Shown piece by piece: positions 19,007 to 29,008 of a stretch of 64,000 nucleotides of DNA. Positions within the stretch are counted from its first letter, which is position 1; each line of letters begins with the position of its first letter. The notes beneath the pieces are model-generated. The model was not told the origin of the DNA. It did not search any database and worked only from the letters and a program-made list of their open reading frames with translations. Source of the stretch: Geojedonia sp051814705. Its GTDB lineage: Bacteria; Bacteroidota; Bacteroidia; Flavobacteriales; Flavobacteriaceae. A program made the position numbers and the translations under genes. The stretch spans positions 119,132-183,131 of the forward strand of contig JBPWQW010000008.1 in the NCBI GenBank assembly GCA_051814705.1, written 5' to 3'.

Positions 19007-20113
19007 TTAATTTGATGTTGATTTAAGAGCTTCGGAAAGTTCGATGCGTTTTCCGTCTTTATAAGCGACTATAAAACAGCTTTTATATTTTTTTTTGGCG
19101 GTAGCTTCAAGGTGTTTGGCTTGACCATAATCTGATGTGTTTCCGTAATAATATTTATACAAAGACCCCTCCCGTTCTCTTGAAACATCTTCAAGACCTT
19201 TAAAGTTATACGGTTTTGATTCCAGTTTTCTAGAACTGGCCGCAATTTGTATTTTAAAGACGATGTTGGTGTCAATAACCGATGGGACTTGGTTTGGGCT
19301 TACAATAATATTAGGTGTTTCTTCATAAATATCGGCTCCAATATTTTGATCCAAGCCTCTTTTATAGTCTAAAATAGCCTGTATAATAGAATTCGAGATT
19401 TCGTCTTGTCCCTTTTCAGAATTTAAATAGAGCCCTTCAGGTTTGTAAGTTAAAAACCCGACTTCAACCAAGACACTAGGCATAACCGTTTGGTGCAACA
19501 CAATAAATCCGGCTTGTTTTACACCTCTATCAACACGTTTGAGTTGATCTGTAAAACCGTGCTGAATTTTACTCGCCAACAAGATGCTTTGATCTAAATA
19601 TTCCTCTTGTCCTAACAAGATTCCTATGGTAGCTTCAGGAGAATTAGGATCATAACCTGCATAGTTTTTTTCGTAATCGCTTTCTAAAAAGATAACCGCA
19701 TTTTCCCGTTTGGCCACTTCAAAATTAGTTTGGTTTCTGTGCACTCCCAAAACAAAGGTTTCTGTTCCGTGGGCCTGTGAGCCGTGTGAATTACAATGCA
19801 CCGAGACAAATAAGTCGGCATTCGCTTCATTGGCAATTTTACTCCTCACAAATAAGTCCACAAAAACATCTGTTTTTCGGGTATAGACTACTTTAATTTT
19901 AGGGTTTTTTTCAAGCTCTCTGCCTATTTTCAAAACAATATCTAAGGCGATTTCTTTTTCTTTAAACCCATTGCCTGTATTACCCGGATCATGACCACCA
20001 TGACCAGCATCTAAAACCACAATAAATTTATGGCCATCATTTTTAGGGGTGGTTGCAGAAGTTAAAGAAACGGTAAATAGTACGAATACTAGTAAAAGGG
20101 GCGTTTTCATCAT
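19007..20113 (-). CDS. N-acetylmuramoyl-L-alanine amidase
   Basis: This is a secreted Amidase_3 enzyme that cleaves the lactyl-peptide bond of peptidoglycan. A signal peptide precedes the catalytic domain (VVLDAGHGGHDPGN: the His and the Glu in GFKEKEIAL bind zinc). The third zinc ligand is in SVHCNSHG and the catalytic Glu is in VEVGFLT. The C-terminal ~80 residues resemble a SPOR-like fold (FKIQIAASSRKLE...). I start at the ATG at 20113 (an ATG at 20110 also serves), which gives a normal signal peptide; a longer frame begins at 20149. It is divergent from lptD. Confidence 0.93.
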   Translation of the reverse strand: MMKTPLLLVFVLFTVSLTSATTPKNDGHKFIVVLDAGHGGHDPGNTGNGFKEKEIALDIVLKIGRELEKNPKIKVVYTRKTDVFVDLFVRSKIANEANADLFVSVHCNSHGSQAHGTETFVLGVHRNQTNFEVAKRENAVIFLESDYEKNYAGYDPNSPEATIGILLGQEEYLDQSILLASKIQHGFTDQLKRVDRGVKQAGFIVLHQTVMPSVLVEVGFLTYKPEGLYLNSEKGQDEISNSIIQAILDYKRGLDQNIGADIYEETPNIIVSPNQVPSVIDTNIVFKIQIAASSRKLESKPYNFKGLEDVSREREGSLYKYYYGNTSDYGQAKHLEATAKKKYKSCFIVAYKDGKRIELSEALKSTSN

Positions 20114-20215
20114 GGTTTTAACGTGTAAATAATAGGACTTATTATACATCAGAAAGAAGTAAAAGCTTATTTTTAAATTTAAATGAATAAAAAATTAATC
20201 CCAAAAAAATATATG

Positions 20216-20223
20216 TAATTTTG
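20216..20223 (+). promoter_or_regulatory. Candidate -7 box for lptD
   Basis: TAATTTTG fits TAnnTTTG and lies 49 bases before the TTG start of lptD, within the 158-bp divergent region shared with the amidase gene. No consensus -33 was found. Confidence 0.4.
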
Positions 20224-20271
20224 GCAATTCAATAACCGAGCCATACTTTTACAAAAATACATTTAAAAGCA

Positions 20272-22974
20272 TTGCGTACAAACATCTTTCAAATACTTTT
20301 TAGCTTAAGTTTTACAGTGCTTATCAACACTTTTGGCTTTGCACAAGAATTGCCAAAAAGGTCTGAACCTATTAGACCAGTAGTTGAACGGGATACGACT
20401 ACAATTAATGTGGATTCCTTACTAGGTGATCCTTTGGTCTTAAAAGAAACCGATAGCATAAGGTTAGATTCTCTACCTCCAAAAAAAGAATTTTTAAGCA
20501 ATATTGTCACGTATAAGGCTACCGACTATGTGAGTTTTAACCGAAAAGAACAAAAAATATATTTATATAACGAAGCCGAAGTGTATTATGGCGATATGGA
20601 AATTAAATCTGGAGTCATCGTTATTGACAATAATAAACATTTAGTTTATGCTGGCCGTCTTAAAGATAGCGCAGGCAACTACTCCCAAAAACCAGTATTT
20701 AAACAAGGTGCTAATGTCGTTGAACCCGATTCTATCATTTTTAATACTAGAAATCGGAAAGCTTTAATTTTTAATTCTAAAACGGAACAAAGTGGAGGCA
20801 CCATCATAGCCGAGCTTACCAAAAAAGAAAACGATTCGGTGTATTTTATCAAAAGGGGTAAATTTACTACTGCCGAAAATTTAGAAGATCCAGAGTATTA
20901 TATTTTAATGCGAAAAGCAAAAATAGTACCGGGGAAAAAAGTAGTTACCGGACTCTCCAATCTGTTTTTTTATGATGTGCCCACGCCTATTGGATTGCCT
21001 ATGGCCTATTTCCCCCTATCTCAAAAGCAAACGTCTGGAATTATTATGCCTACGCCTGGAGAAGATAACACCAGAGGCTACTCTTTACAAAATGGGGGCT
21101 ATTATTTTGCCATTAGCGACTATGTAGATTTAGCAGCCATGGGAGATATTTACACTAATGGTAGTTACGGTTTGCGCTTACAGTCCAGCTATGCGCTTCG
21201 CTATAAATTTAGAGGAAATTTAAACTTTAGATATGAAAATATCATTCAGAGTGAGCGTGGCTTTCCCGATTATGCCAAATCCACCATTTACAACATTCAG
21301 TGGTCACATAGTCAAGACGCTAAGTCGAGTCCCAACTCCAGATTTTCATCATCTGTGAATTTAGGAAGCAGTCGGTATTTTCAACAATCCAGAAACCAGC
21401 TGAATATTCCCAATACTCAAAACAACACCTTATCCTCCTCGATATCGTATGCCAAAACTTTTCAAGGAGAACCTCAGGTCAATATGAGTTTAACGGCTAC
21501 CCACTCGCAAAACACCAATACCGAACAAATTAATATGACCCTACCCACTTTTCAAGGAAGTGTGAGTAGAATATTTCCATTTGAACCCAAGGTTGGAAGC
21601 AAAAAAGGGGCCATTCAAAATATAAATTTTCAATACAATCTTAGGGCAGAAAATAGAATTCAAACCACCGACTCCCTGTTTTTCAAAAAGGAAATGTTTG
21701 ATGATGCCAAAACAGGCGCCAAACATTCCATTCCTATCAGTACAAACTTTAAGGTGTTCAAGTATTTTAGTGTGAGCGCCAGTACCAATTTTGAAGAAAA
21801 CTGGACCTTAAAGACCATAAAGCGGTATTACGACACCGACCTTAGCAAAGTTGTAACCGAAGATGTCGATGGTTTTGCCAGTTATAGGACCTATAATTTT
21901 AGCACCAGTATTGGAACCACTATTTACGGGATGTTTGACTTTGAAAAAGCAGGGAAAAACCCAAAAATTCAGAAGATAAGGCATGTCATGCGACCTTCAA
22001 TAAGTTATAATATCAATCCTGCATTTGATCAGTATTATGATACTTACGAAGTTATTGATGCCGATGGAACTACAACTGAAGACTACAGCCGATTTGAAAA
22101 TTCGCTTTTTGGAGCGCCTTCAAATAGAATGTCAAGCTCCATGGGAATTTCACTTGGTAATAATTTAGAAGCTAAAATACGTCCCAAAGATTCTACCGAA
22201 ACAGAGCCTAAAAAAATCATATTGCTCAATAATCTAAATTTTTCCACCGCCTATAATTTTGCAGCAGATTCATTACAATGGAGTCCTGTTCGGGTTACTG
22301 GAGGCACTCAGATATTCGACAACAAAATGAGTATCAATTTTGGAGCAACATTAGATCCTTATGCTTTAGACAACAATAATAAAAAAATTGCAACCTATAA
22401 TATCGACAACGGCGGAAGTCTATTTAGGTTGACTTCAGCAAACCTAACTTTAAACTACAGTTTTTCTAGTAAAAATTTAGATAAAAAACCAGAGGATAAA
22501 AACGCTAATACGGATGCTTTGCGCAGTGGTGGCCGTGACGATGATCTTTTTGGAAAATCTGAAGATTTTTCTGATAGACGCTTAACAGATTCCGATACAG
22601 ATAAGGATAAAGATGAAAAAGAAACGGAATTATACAATTACAAAATTCCCTGGAGCTTACGGCTTGCATACGCTGTAAACTATAACAATACTGCACGGCA
22701 AAATGAAATTTCGTCACATTCTTTAATGTTTTCTGGGGATATAGAATTGTCCCCAAAATGGAAAGTGGGTGCTTCATCCAGTTATGACCTCAAGAACAAA
22801 GGTTTTGGATTGACACAATTGCGTTTTGAACGCGATCTTTTGAGCTGGCAAATGAATTTTAGTTGGGTTCCTTTTGGGACCTATGGCTCCTGGAACTTTT
22901 TTATTGGGATAAAATCCAGTTTGCTTAAAGACCTTAAATACGATAAGCACAAGCAACGTGATGCACAGTTATAG
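20272..22974 (+). CDS. lptD: LPS assembly outer-membrane protein LptD-like
   Basis: This 900-residue protein has a signal peptide ending near FGFAQ (about residue 25). An OstA-like N-terminal domain follows (VTYKATDYVSFNRKEQKIYLYNEAEVYYGDM in pieces, around residues 75-130), then a long beta-barrel of the LptD type. In Bacteroidota this is the LPS translocon at the outer membrane. A Ser/Asp-rich insertion near residues 740-790 (KKPEDKNANTDALRS, DSDTDKDKDEK) is probably a surface or periplasmic loop. The start is TTG at 20272; no ATG is available before the signal peptide. Confidence 0.9.
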   Translation: MRTNIFQILFSLSFTVLINTFGFAQELPKRSEPIRPVVERDTTTINVDSLLGDPLVLKETDSIRLDSLPPKKEFLSNIVTYKATDYVSFNRKEQKIYLYNEAEVYYGDMEIKSGVIVIDNNKHLVYAGRLKDSAGNYSQKPVFKQGANVVEPDSIIFNTRNRKALIFNSKTEQSGGTIIAELTKKENDSVYFIKRGKFTTAENLEDPEYYILMRKAKIVPGKKVVTGLSNLFFYDVPTPIGLPMAYFPLSQKQTSGIIMPTPGEDNTRGYSLQNGGYYFAISDYVDLAAMGDIYTNGSYGLRLQSSYALRYKFRGNLNFRYENIIQSERGFPDYAKSTIYNIQWSHSQDAKSSPNSRFSSSVNLGSSRYFQQSRNQLNIPNTQNNTLSSSISYAKTFQGEPQVNMSLTATHSQNTNTEQINMTLPTFQGSVSRIFPFEPKVGSKKGAIQNINFQYNLRAENRIQTTDSLFFKKEMFDDAKTGAKHSIPISTNFKVFKYFSVSASTNFEENWTLKTIKRYYDTDLSKVVTEDVDGFASYRTYNFSTSIGTTIYGMFDFEKAGKNPKIQKIRHVMRPSISYNINPAFDQYYDTYEVIDADGTTTEDYSRFENSLFGAPSNRMSSSMGISLGNNLEAKIRPKDSTETEPKKIILLNNLNFSTAYNFAADSLQWSPVRVTGGTQIFDNKMSINFGATLDPYALDNNNKKIATYNIDNGGSLFRLTSANLTLNYSFSSKNLDKKPEDKNANTDALRSGGRDDDLFGKSEDFSDRRLTDSDTDKDKDEKETELYNYKIPWSLRLAYAVNYNNTARQNEISSHSLMFSGDIELSPKWKVGASSSYDLKNKGFGLTQLRFERDLLSWQMNFSWVPFGTYGSWNFFIGIKSSLLKDLKYDKHKQRDAQL

Positions 22975-23034
22975 GTGATTAGTGAAAATTAACAGAATTA
23001 AGATTTCCGTTTAATAAATTAAAATACGATACAC

Positions 23035-23415
23035 ATGAAAACAATTATCAATACGCCAAATGCCCCTGCTCCTATTGGACCCTACAACCAAGCTATTTTA
23101 AGTGGCAATACCTTGTATACTTCTGGGCAAATCGCCTTTGATGTGAAGACAGGACAATTTATTTTAAGCGATATCCAAACTGAAACTAGGCAAGTCATGG
23201 AAAATCTTAAAGCGGTTCTTAAAGCTGCTGATATGGATTTTGAACATATTGTAAAAGTCACCATTTTTATAAGTGATATGGACAACTTTACTAAAATCAA
23301 TGAGGTTTATGGGCAATACTTCAACCCTGAAACAGCTCCTGCCAGAGAAACGGTACAAGTGGCGAGACTTCCCAAAGATGTGAATTTGGAGATTAGCGCG
23401 ATTGCCGTAAAATAA
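23035..23415 (+). CDS. ridA: RidA-family reactive imine deaminase
   Basis: RidA hydrolyses enamine/imine intermediates released by PLP enzymes such as threonine dehydratase. The 126-residue length is exact for the family. Signatures are APAPIGPYNQA, LYTSGQIAFD and PARETVQVARLP with the conserved Arg that binds carboxylate substrates. It is 60 bases after lptD and convergent with the TPR gene, whose stop is 5 bases away. Confidence 0.93.
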   Translation: MKTIINTPNAPAPIGPYNQAILSGNTLYTSGQIAFDVKTGQFILSDIQTETRQVMENLKAVLKAADMDFEHIVKVTIFISDMDNFTKINEVYGQYFNPETAPARETVQVARLPKDVNLEISAIAVK

Positions 23416-23420
23416 TCCAG

Positions 23421-25502
23421 CTATTCTGTTTTACCGTTATACTTTTCTATAATGGGCAAATAGTTTCTCTTTAAAAAGGCGATATATCTTGGTTCCTTGC
23501 GGTAAGGGTCAAACTCTCGGCGACTGTTAATAATGTTAGGAGCCGCTTTATCGACTTTATTCAAATAAAAGTACATGGAGTCTCTCTCTTTTAAATTAGC
23601 GAAAGCAAATGCTTTTTGAGAAGCATTGATGGTATTGGTTTTCATTAATTCATAAACCTTTTTTTTATTTCCCATCTGTGAAAATAAATTTAATTTTAAA
23701 CCAATATTTCTATCCAAAATAGAATCTTTCAAGATGTCGAGAGCTTCTTTGTTTTGATTTTGGTGATAATAATAATAAAACAGATTGACTAATTTTCTAG
23801 ACTGTGCAACTTTTTGATATATAGATGTATTGCCAAACTGTTTGGCCTCTTTAAACTGTTTATTTTCTAAAAGTGCATTATAATATCCCGTTATAAGGAG
23901 ATCGTTAGTAGAATCTATTTCAACAGCTTTTTTTAAATAGTACACATAATTTTCATCATCATTTAAATACGAATCATAAAAAATGCCCAGATTTTCATAC
24001 ATTTTAGCATGAGTTGGATTCTTGCTTAGGGCGTTCTTATATAGCGTAATCGATTTAGACCAATCGTTATCTGTTTTTAAAATAAACTTCACTTCCGAGT
24101 CAATCATTAATGCGGCAGTGTTTTCAGCCATCCCTCCTGCAAAGATTGATTTCTTATTTTTATAAAGAGTCTTAGCTTCTTCAATTAAATCATTTCCGAT
24201 GAGAATATTCAGTAAATTAATAGTACAATCCACAGAAAAAGGGTTTATCTCAAAAGCGCGTCTTGCGTGATATAATGCTTTTTGGTTATCCTTTTTTTGA
24301 TTGTCATAAAAAATAGAAATTTCAAGATGTGAAACCGCATCATTTGGGTTTAAACTTAGTGCTTTTTTGAAATATAGTTCCGATTCCAACCGCGTTTTTT
24401 CATTCCCCGATTCCGTTAAAATTAATCCTTTTGTAGAATTGGCTCGGACTGAATTCGGATTTATATTTAAGGCTCTTTCATTATTTTTATTAGCCTCATT
24501 CATAAATCCAACTTCAAGAGCTGGGTCACGATGGGCGTACTTACTCAACATATTGGCATAAGCCAACTCAGCATAAGCATCGGCATAATTTGGGTCTAAG
24601 GCGATGGCTTGTTTGTAAAGATCGATACTTATGGCATAATCTTCTTTAGTGAGCTTATCCACAAAACTGCGCCCTTTTAAAACCAGATTATAGGCTTCTA
24701 AGTTACTGGTTGGGAGTTTTGCCAACTCATTTTGTTCTTCAGGACTAATTGCAATTTTTAATTGGTCCACTATTTTTCGGGAAACGTCCTGTTGAATTTT
24801 AAAGACTTCCTTAAAATCTTCATTATAATTTTGAGCCCAAATATGTTTGTCGTTGGCATCAATTAACTGAGCTGTTATAATAATCTTACCTTCATATTTA
24901 CGAACACTGCCTTCAACAATATAGGACACCCCCAACTCTCTAGCGATTTCAGGAATGGATTTATCCGACTTTTTATAGCGCTTGGTTGACGTTTTAGATG
25001 TGACCGTTAAATTTTTGAATTTTGATAAATTTGTTAAAATATCTTCGGTAACACCGTCACAAAACCACTCGGTATCACCACCAGAACTTAAATCATCAAA
25101 ATATAAAACGGCAATAGTATGATCCAATTCAACAAGATCTTTTGAATTTGAAATGCCTTGCTCTGATCTGTTAAAAAAACTAACGGATATGGCAAGCACT
25201 AAACCAACTAATATCAATATGTTTAATCGCTTGTTTGTAGCAGCCGTTATAGATTGCTCGACACTAACTTTTTCAGTTTTTTTCAAGCCTTCGGGTGTCA
25301 CTTCGTAAACCCAAGCAATAAAAACCCAAACCGGAAATCCTATGATGGCGAGAATGGTAAGCGTTTTCATTACCCATTCTGGAGCTTCTACGTTGGGTAG
25401 AATAAGAGAAAGCACTTGTAATAATACCCAGGCCACCACAGCATAGGCTATGGCAGCTTTAATGACATTTCTGCGTTTTAACTCTTCAAAAAATGAGCTC
25501 AT
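23421..25502 (-). CDS. Membrane-anchored TolB-like/TPR protein
   Basis: The 693-residue protein has an N-terminal lead (SFFEELKRRNVIKAAIAY) shared with many TPR proteins that sit beside or on adenylate-cyclase-like regulators. Two or three membrane segments follow (about residues 13-35, 43-65 and 92-108). A FlgO/TolB-like periplasmic domain (IAVLYFDDLSSGGDTEWFCDG in pieces; IVEGSVRK) spans about 125-260. At least eight TPRs follow to residue 640 (AIALDPNYADAYAELAYA is one). No output domain is present, so it is likely a sensor or scaffold. Its ligand is unknown. Confidence 0.85.
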   Translation of the reverse strand: MSSFFEELKRRNVIKAAIAYAVVAWVLLQVLSLILPNVEAPEWVMKTLTILAIIGFPVWVFIAWVYEVTPEGLKKTEKVSVEQSITAATNKRLNILILVGLVLAISVSFFNRSEQGISNSKDLVELDHTIAVLYFDDLSSGGDTEWFCDGVTEDILTNLSKFKNLTVTSKTSTKRYKKSDKSIPEIARELGVSYIVEGSVRKYEGKIIITAQLIDANDKHIWAQNYNEDFKEVFKIQQDVSRKIVDQLKIAISPEEQNELAKLPTSNLEAYNLVLKGRSFVDKLTKEDYAISIDLYKQAIALDPNYADAYAELAYANMLSKYAHRDPALEVGFMNEANKNNERALNINPNSVRANSTKGLILTESGNEKTRLESELYFKKALSLNPNDAVSHLEISIFYDNQKKDNQKALYHARRAFEINPFSVDCTINLLNILIGNDLIEEAKTLYKNKKSIFAGGMAENTAALMIDSEVKFILKTDNDWSKSITLYKNALSKNPTHAKMYENLGIFYDSYLNDDENYVYYLKKAVEIDSTNDLLITGYYNALLENKQFKEAKQFGNTSIYQKVAQSRKLVNLFYYYYHQNQNKEALDILKDSILDRNIGLKLNLFSQMGNKKKVYELMKTNTINASQKAFAFANLKERDSMYFYLNKVDKAAPNIINSRREFDPYRKEPRYIAFLKRNYLPIIEKYNGKTE

Positions 25503-25518
25503 AATGGGTTGGTTTTCT

Positions 25519-25526
25519 CAAATATA
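25519..25526 (-). promoter_or_regulatory. Candidate -7 box for the TolB/TPR gene
   Basis: Minus-strand TATATTTG matches TAnnTTTG, 16 bases before the start codon, implying a very short leader. No -33 box at the standard spacing. Confidence 0.35.
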
Positions 25527-25637
25527 CCTTAAAATTTCATAATTTAAAGATATTTCAATTCTTAGCAACTTTCAAACGATGTTGATAAATCGTCTAAATA
25601 AATTGAAAATCCCAGCAAAGCATATAGGAATTACCCG

Positions 25638-25645
25638 TATTTTTG
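25638..25645 (+). promoter_or_regulatory. Candidate -7 box for guaC
   Basis: TATTTTTG matches TAnnTTTG and lies 24 bases before the ATG at 25670. Because it overlaps the in-frame TTG at 25643, it argues against that codon as the start of guaC. Confidence 0.45.
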
Positions 25646-25669
25646 ATAGTAACCAAATGTCATCCAAAC

Positions 25670-26710
25670 ATGCGTATTGAATACGATATTAAATTAGGTT
25701 TTAAAGATGTGATGATTCGGCCTAAACGCTCCACACTTAAAAGTAGATCACAAGTTAATTTAGAAAGAGAATTTACCTGTCTTAATAGTAAAGTGAATTG
25801 GAAAGGGATTCCTATCATGGCCGCCAACATGGACACCGTGGGCACCTTTGATATGGCCTTGGCTTTGGCTAAACACACATTGTTTACAGCCATACACAAA
25901 CACTATTCGCTTAGCGACTGGAGTGTGTTTTTTTCAAACGCTCCTACCAACATAGAAGACTATATTGCCATTAGCACTGGAACGGGGAAGCAGGATTCTG
26001 AAAAATTGACCTCTATTTTTAATTTAAACCCCCAATTAAAGTTTATTTGCATTGATGTTGCCAATGGGTATTCTGAACATTTTGTAAATTTTGTAAGTCG
26101 TACCCGTGATCAATATCCCGATAAAGTGATTATAGCAGGCAATGTGGTTACTGGAGAAATGGTTGAAGAGCTGTTGCTCTCTGGTGCTGATATCGTAAAA
26201 GTTGGAATCGGACCTGGTAGTGTGTGCACTACGCGTATAAAAACTGGGGTTGGATATCCACAATTGTCGGCCATTATCGAATGTGCGGATGCCGCTCATG
26301 GACTTGGCGGACAAATTATAAGCGATGGTGGTTGCACTATTCCTGGAGACGTTGCCAAAGCATTTGGTGCCGGTGCCGACTTTGTCATGCTTGGAGGTAT
26401 GTTTGCTGGTCACGATGAAAGTGGCGGCGAACTTATTGAACGCCAAGGTAAGCCCTATAAAAAGTTTTATGGCATGAGCTCACAAACCGCCATGGAAAAG
26501 CATGTAGGTGGTGTGGCTGAATACCGCGCCAGTGAAGGCAAAACTGTAGAGGTGCCTTATAAAGGTGATGTAGAAACCACTTTACAGGATATTCTTGGCG
26601 GATTGCGCAGTACCTGCACTTATGTTGGAGCTCAGCGCTTAAAAGAACTTACCAAACGCACCACTTTCATACGGGTTGCCGAACAGGAAAACCAAGTTTT
26701 TAATTCTTAA
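25670..26710 (+). CDS. guaC: GMP reductase
   Basis: GuaC reduces GMP to IMP with NADPH. The ATG at 25670 gives 346 residues, the usual GuaC length, beginning MRIEYDIKLGFKDVMIRPKR as the family does. The catalytic loop GIGPGSVCTTRIKTGVGYPQ contains the active Cys. GGMFAGHDESGG is the phosphate/NADPH region. IMP dehydrogenase is ruled out by the length and absence of CBS domains. A longer frame from a TTG at 25643 overlaps the promoter candidate. Confidence 0.95.
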   Translation: MRIEYDIKLGFKDVMIRPKRSTLKSRSQVNLEREFTCLNSKVNWKGIPIMAANMDTVGTFDMALALAKHTLFTAIHKHYSLSDWSVFFSNAPTNIEDYIAISTGTGKQDSEKLTSIFNLNPQLKFICIDVANGYSEHFVNFVSRTRDQYPDKVIIAGNVVTGEMVEELLLSGADIVKVGIGPGSVCTTRIKTGVGYPQLSAIIECADAAHGLGGQIISDGGCTIPGDVAKAFGAGADFVMLGGMFAGHDESGGELIERQGKPYKKFYGMSSQTAMEKHVGGVAEYRASEGKTVEVPYKGDVETTLQDILGGLRSTCTYVGAQRLKELTKRTTFIRVAEQENQVFNS

Positions 26711-26779
26711 TTTTAAAGTGATACACAAAAGATTTTTAAAAACTTTTTTAGTGAATTTTAAATACTGCATATTTAGGTC

Positions 26780-26787
26780 TAAATTTG
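26780..26787 (+). promoter_or_regulatory. Candidate -7 box for the parvulin-rsmE pair
   Basis: TAAATTTG matches TAnnTTTG, 47 bases before the ATG at 26834 (17 before the alternative ATG at 26804). Confidence 0.35.
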
Positions 26788-26833
26788 ACCTCGAATAGTT
26801 AAAATGCCTAGATTCAATCCCAAAAACCTAATA

Positions 26834-27475
26834 ATGTTTAAAATCTTACTGACATACATTACTATTTTTATGTGTTCCATGGGTTTTTCCCAAGAGCTTT
26901 TAGAAACCGATTTGGATTCCGTCACAACTGAAGCCCAAGCTTCAAAATTTATTGAACTTCATCAATCGGCACATCTCAAACTTATTACTTTCAATAAGGA
27001 AAAACACCATAGCAGATTGGCCAATGATTTATTTACTCTTAAAAAAGGAGGCAAAAAACTGTACGAAACCGAACAGGATAAAACCTATTATAAATTAATT
27101 GAACGTACAAAAGTCCTACACCATAGAGTCAATTATATATTTTTTGATGGTCACAAAAAATCGATAGGAGAGATTTCAAAATTGCGAAATGCCATCCTTT
27201 CCAAATACAAACAGGGCACACCTTTCGAGAATTTGGCAAAACAATATTCCATGGATATTAATGGTAAACGCGGTGGCGACTCGGGATGGTTTGCTAAAGG
27301 CGACGTGGTTCCAGAATTCGAAGAACAAGTTACCCATGGTCGTTATAAAATCGGTGATATTTTTACCTTCGACATTCCTTCAAGAAAGTGGTATTATGTG
27401 ATCCTTAAAACCTATGATAGCATGATGATAGAAGAAATAAAAGTATTGAAATTAGTTGAACCCATTTCCAGATAA
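26834..27475 (+). CDS. Secreted parvulin-type peptidyl-prolyl isomerase
   Basis: A signal peptide (MFKILLTYITIFMCSMGFSQ) leads a protein of about 213 residues. A parvulin domain occupies the C-terminal half: AILSKYKQGTPFENLAKQYS, then GKRGGDSGWFAKGDVVPEFE, which is the PpiC/SurA signature. It likely helps fold periplasmic or outer-membrane proteins. An in-frame ATG at 26804 would add ten residues before the signal peptide; I prefer 26834. Its stop codon overlaps the rsmE start by one base (TAATG), so translation is coupled. Confidence 0.88.
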   Translation: MFKILLTYITIFMCSMGFSQELLETDLDSVTTEAQASKFIELHQSAHLKLITFNKEKHHSRLANDLFTLKKGGKKLYETEQDKTYYKLIERTKVLHHRVNYIFFDGHKKSIGEISKLRNAILSKYKQGTPFENLAKQYSMDINGKRGGDSGWFAKGDVVPEFEEQVTHGRYKIGDIFTFDIPSRKWYYVILKTYDSMMIEEIKVLKLVEPISR

Positions 27476-28179
27476 TGCAACTGTTCTACAACCCTGATAT
27501 TTCAGAACATACCACGCAGATTAGCTTTTCAAAAGATGAAAGCAGACACATTTTAAAAGTGTTGCGAAAATCGGTTGGAGATCTCTTGCATATTACGAAT
27601 GGTAAAGGCTGGTTGTTTACGGCTGAAATTCAGAGTTCAGATATTAAATATTGCACAGCCAAGATTACTTCTAAAACTTTACAACCCAAACGCAACTACC
27701 GCTTACATTTGGCGGTTGCCCCAACAAAAATGAACGACCGTTACGAATGGTTTTTGGAAAAAGCTACCGAAATAGGTATCGATACCATTACGCCCTTGAT
27801 ATGCGACCATAGTGAGCGTAAAACCATTAAGGTCGATCGGTTTGAAAAGATTTTGCAATCGGCCATGAAGCAATCGCTTCATTGTTATTTGCCAAAGCTC
27901 AACGAAGCTATTCCTTTTAAAGACTTTATAAAGCAATCGTTTAATGGACAACTCTTTATTGCCCATTGTGAAGAAACGGATAGAAAATCGCTGAAACAGG
28001 AACTAAAAGCAAATACAAATCTTACTATTTTAATTGGTCCCGAAGGAGATTTTAGTGTTAAAGAAATTGAAATGGCTATTCACAATACATTTATTCCTGT
28101 AACTTTGGGAGACACCCGATTACGAACTGAAACCGCAGCTATTGTAGCCTGTCACTCAGTGGCATTTGTTAACGAATAG
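27475..28179 (+). CDS. rsmE: 16S rRNA (uracil-1498-N3)-methyltransferase
   Basis: RsmE methylates U1498 of 16S rRNA. It is 234 residues, with an N-terminal PUA-like domain and a C-terminal SPOUT knot. The SPOUT signature LIGPEGDFSVKEIE and LGDTRLRTETAAI are present, as is the middle motif CDHSERKTIKVDRFEKI. It is coupled to the parvulin gene by a one-base overlap. Confidence 0.95.
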   Translation: MQLFYNPDISEHTTQISFSKDESRHILKVLRKSVGDLLHITNGKGWLFTAEIQSSDIKYCTAKITSKTLQPKRNYRLHLAVAPTKMNDRYEWFLEKATEIGIDTITPLICDHSERKTIKVDRFEKILQSAMKQSLHCYLPKLNEAIPFKDFIKQSFNGQLFIAHCEETDRKSLKQELKANTNLTILIGPEGDFSVKEIEMAIHNTFIPVTLGDTRLRTETAAIVACHSVAFVNE

Positions 28180-28255
28180 CATGAATTGCCATTACAAATT
28201 TGGTTACTAACGGAATGTGATGATTGGCTTTAAAAAAAACAATAAAAATTTACAG

Positions 28256-28897
28256 ATGAAAAGAATGCTAGTGTTCGTCTTTTGCTTTTGGTCATTCGCC
28301 TCATTTTCACAAGAAATAGCCTTGTTAAAATACAAAGGCGGTGGTGATTGGTATGCCAATCCTACCTCATTAAAAAACCTGATCACGTTTTGCAATGCCA
28401 ATATCAACACACAAATTGACCCTAAACCTGAGACCGTTGAAACTGGAAGTCTAGATATATTTCAATACCCCTTTCTGCATATGACCGGTCATGGCAATGT
28501 CTTTTTTAGTGATGACGATGCCGAAAACTTGCGTAATTATTTAATGTCTGGCGGTTTTTTACATATAGATGATAATTATGGCTTGGAGCCTTATATCACA
28601 AAAGAACTCAAAAAAGTCTTTCCCGATCAAGATTTAATAGAGTTACCTGCCACACATGAGATCTTTAAAACGGCTTTTAAGTTTCCTGATGGGCTTCCTA
28701 AAATTCATGAACATAATGGCAAAAGACCTCAAGCCTTTGGCTTATTTTATAAAAGCAGATTGGTGTTATTATTTACTTATGAAAGTGATTTAGGAGATGG
28801 TTGGGAAGATCCCGAAGTCCATAATGATCCACCAGAAGTAAGGGAAAAAGCGCTTAAAATGGGGGCCAATATTGTAAAGTACGTTTTCGAACATTAG
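28256..28897 (+). CDS. DUF4159 protein, secreted
   Basis: After a signal peptide (MKRMLVFVFCFWSFASFSQ) the protein of about 213 residues carries DUF4159: LKYKGGGDWYANPTSLKNL, FLHMTGHGNVFFSD, GGFLHIDDNYGLE and the acidic VHNDPPEVREKAL. The fold is a class I glutamine amidotransferase-like alpha/beta domain lacking a clear catalytic triad. Function unknown. An upstream in-frame ATG at 28217 would add 13 residues before the signal peptide and is less likely. Confidence 0.88.
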   Translation: MKRMLVFVFCFWSFASFSQEIALLKYKGGGDWYANPTSLKNLITFCNANINTQIDPKPETVETGSLDIFQYPFLHMTGHGNVFFSDDDAENLRNYLMSGGFLHIDDNYGLEPYITKELKKVFPDQDLIELPATHEIFKTAFKFPDGLPKIHEHNGKRPQAFGLFYKSRLVLLFTYESDLGDGWEDPEVHNDPPEVREKALKMGANIVKYVFEH

Positions 28898-29008
28898 GTT
28901 GATTGTTCACAATTTTATTAGGCCAGTATTTCTAGAGTTGCAATAAACAATACCGCAGTCTATAAAAATGAGGAATCACATATTTAACAGTTTTTATATA
29001 TTTACCAG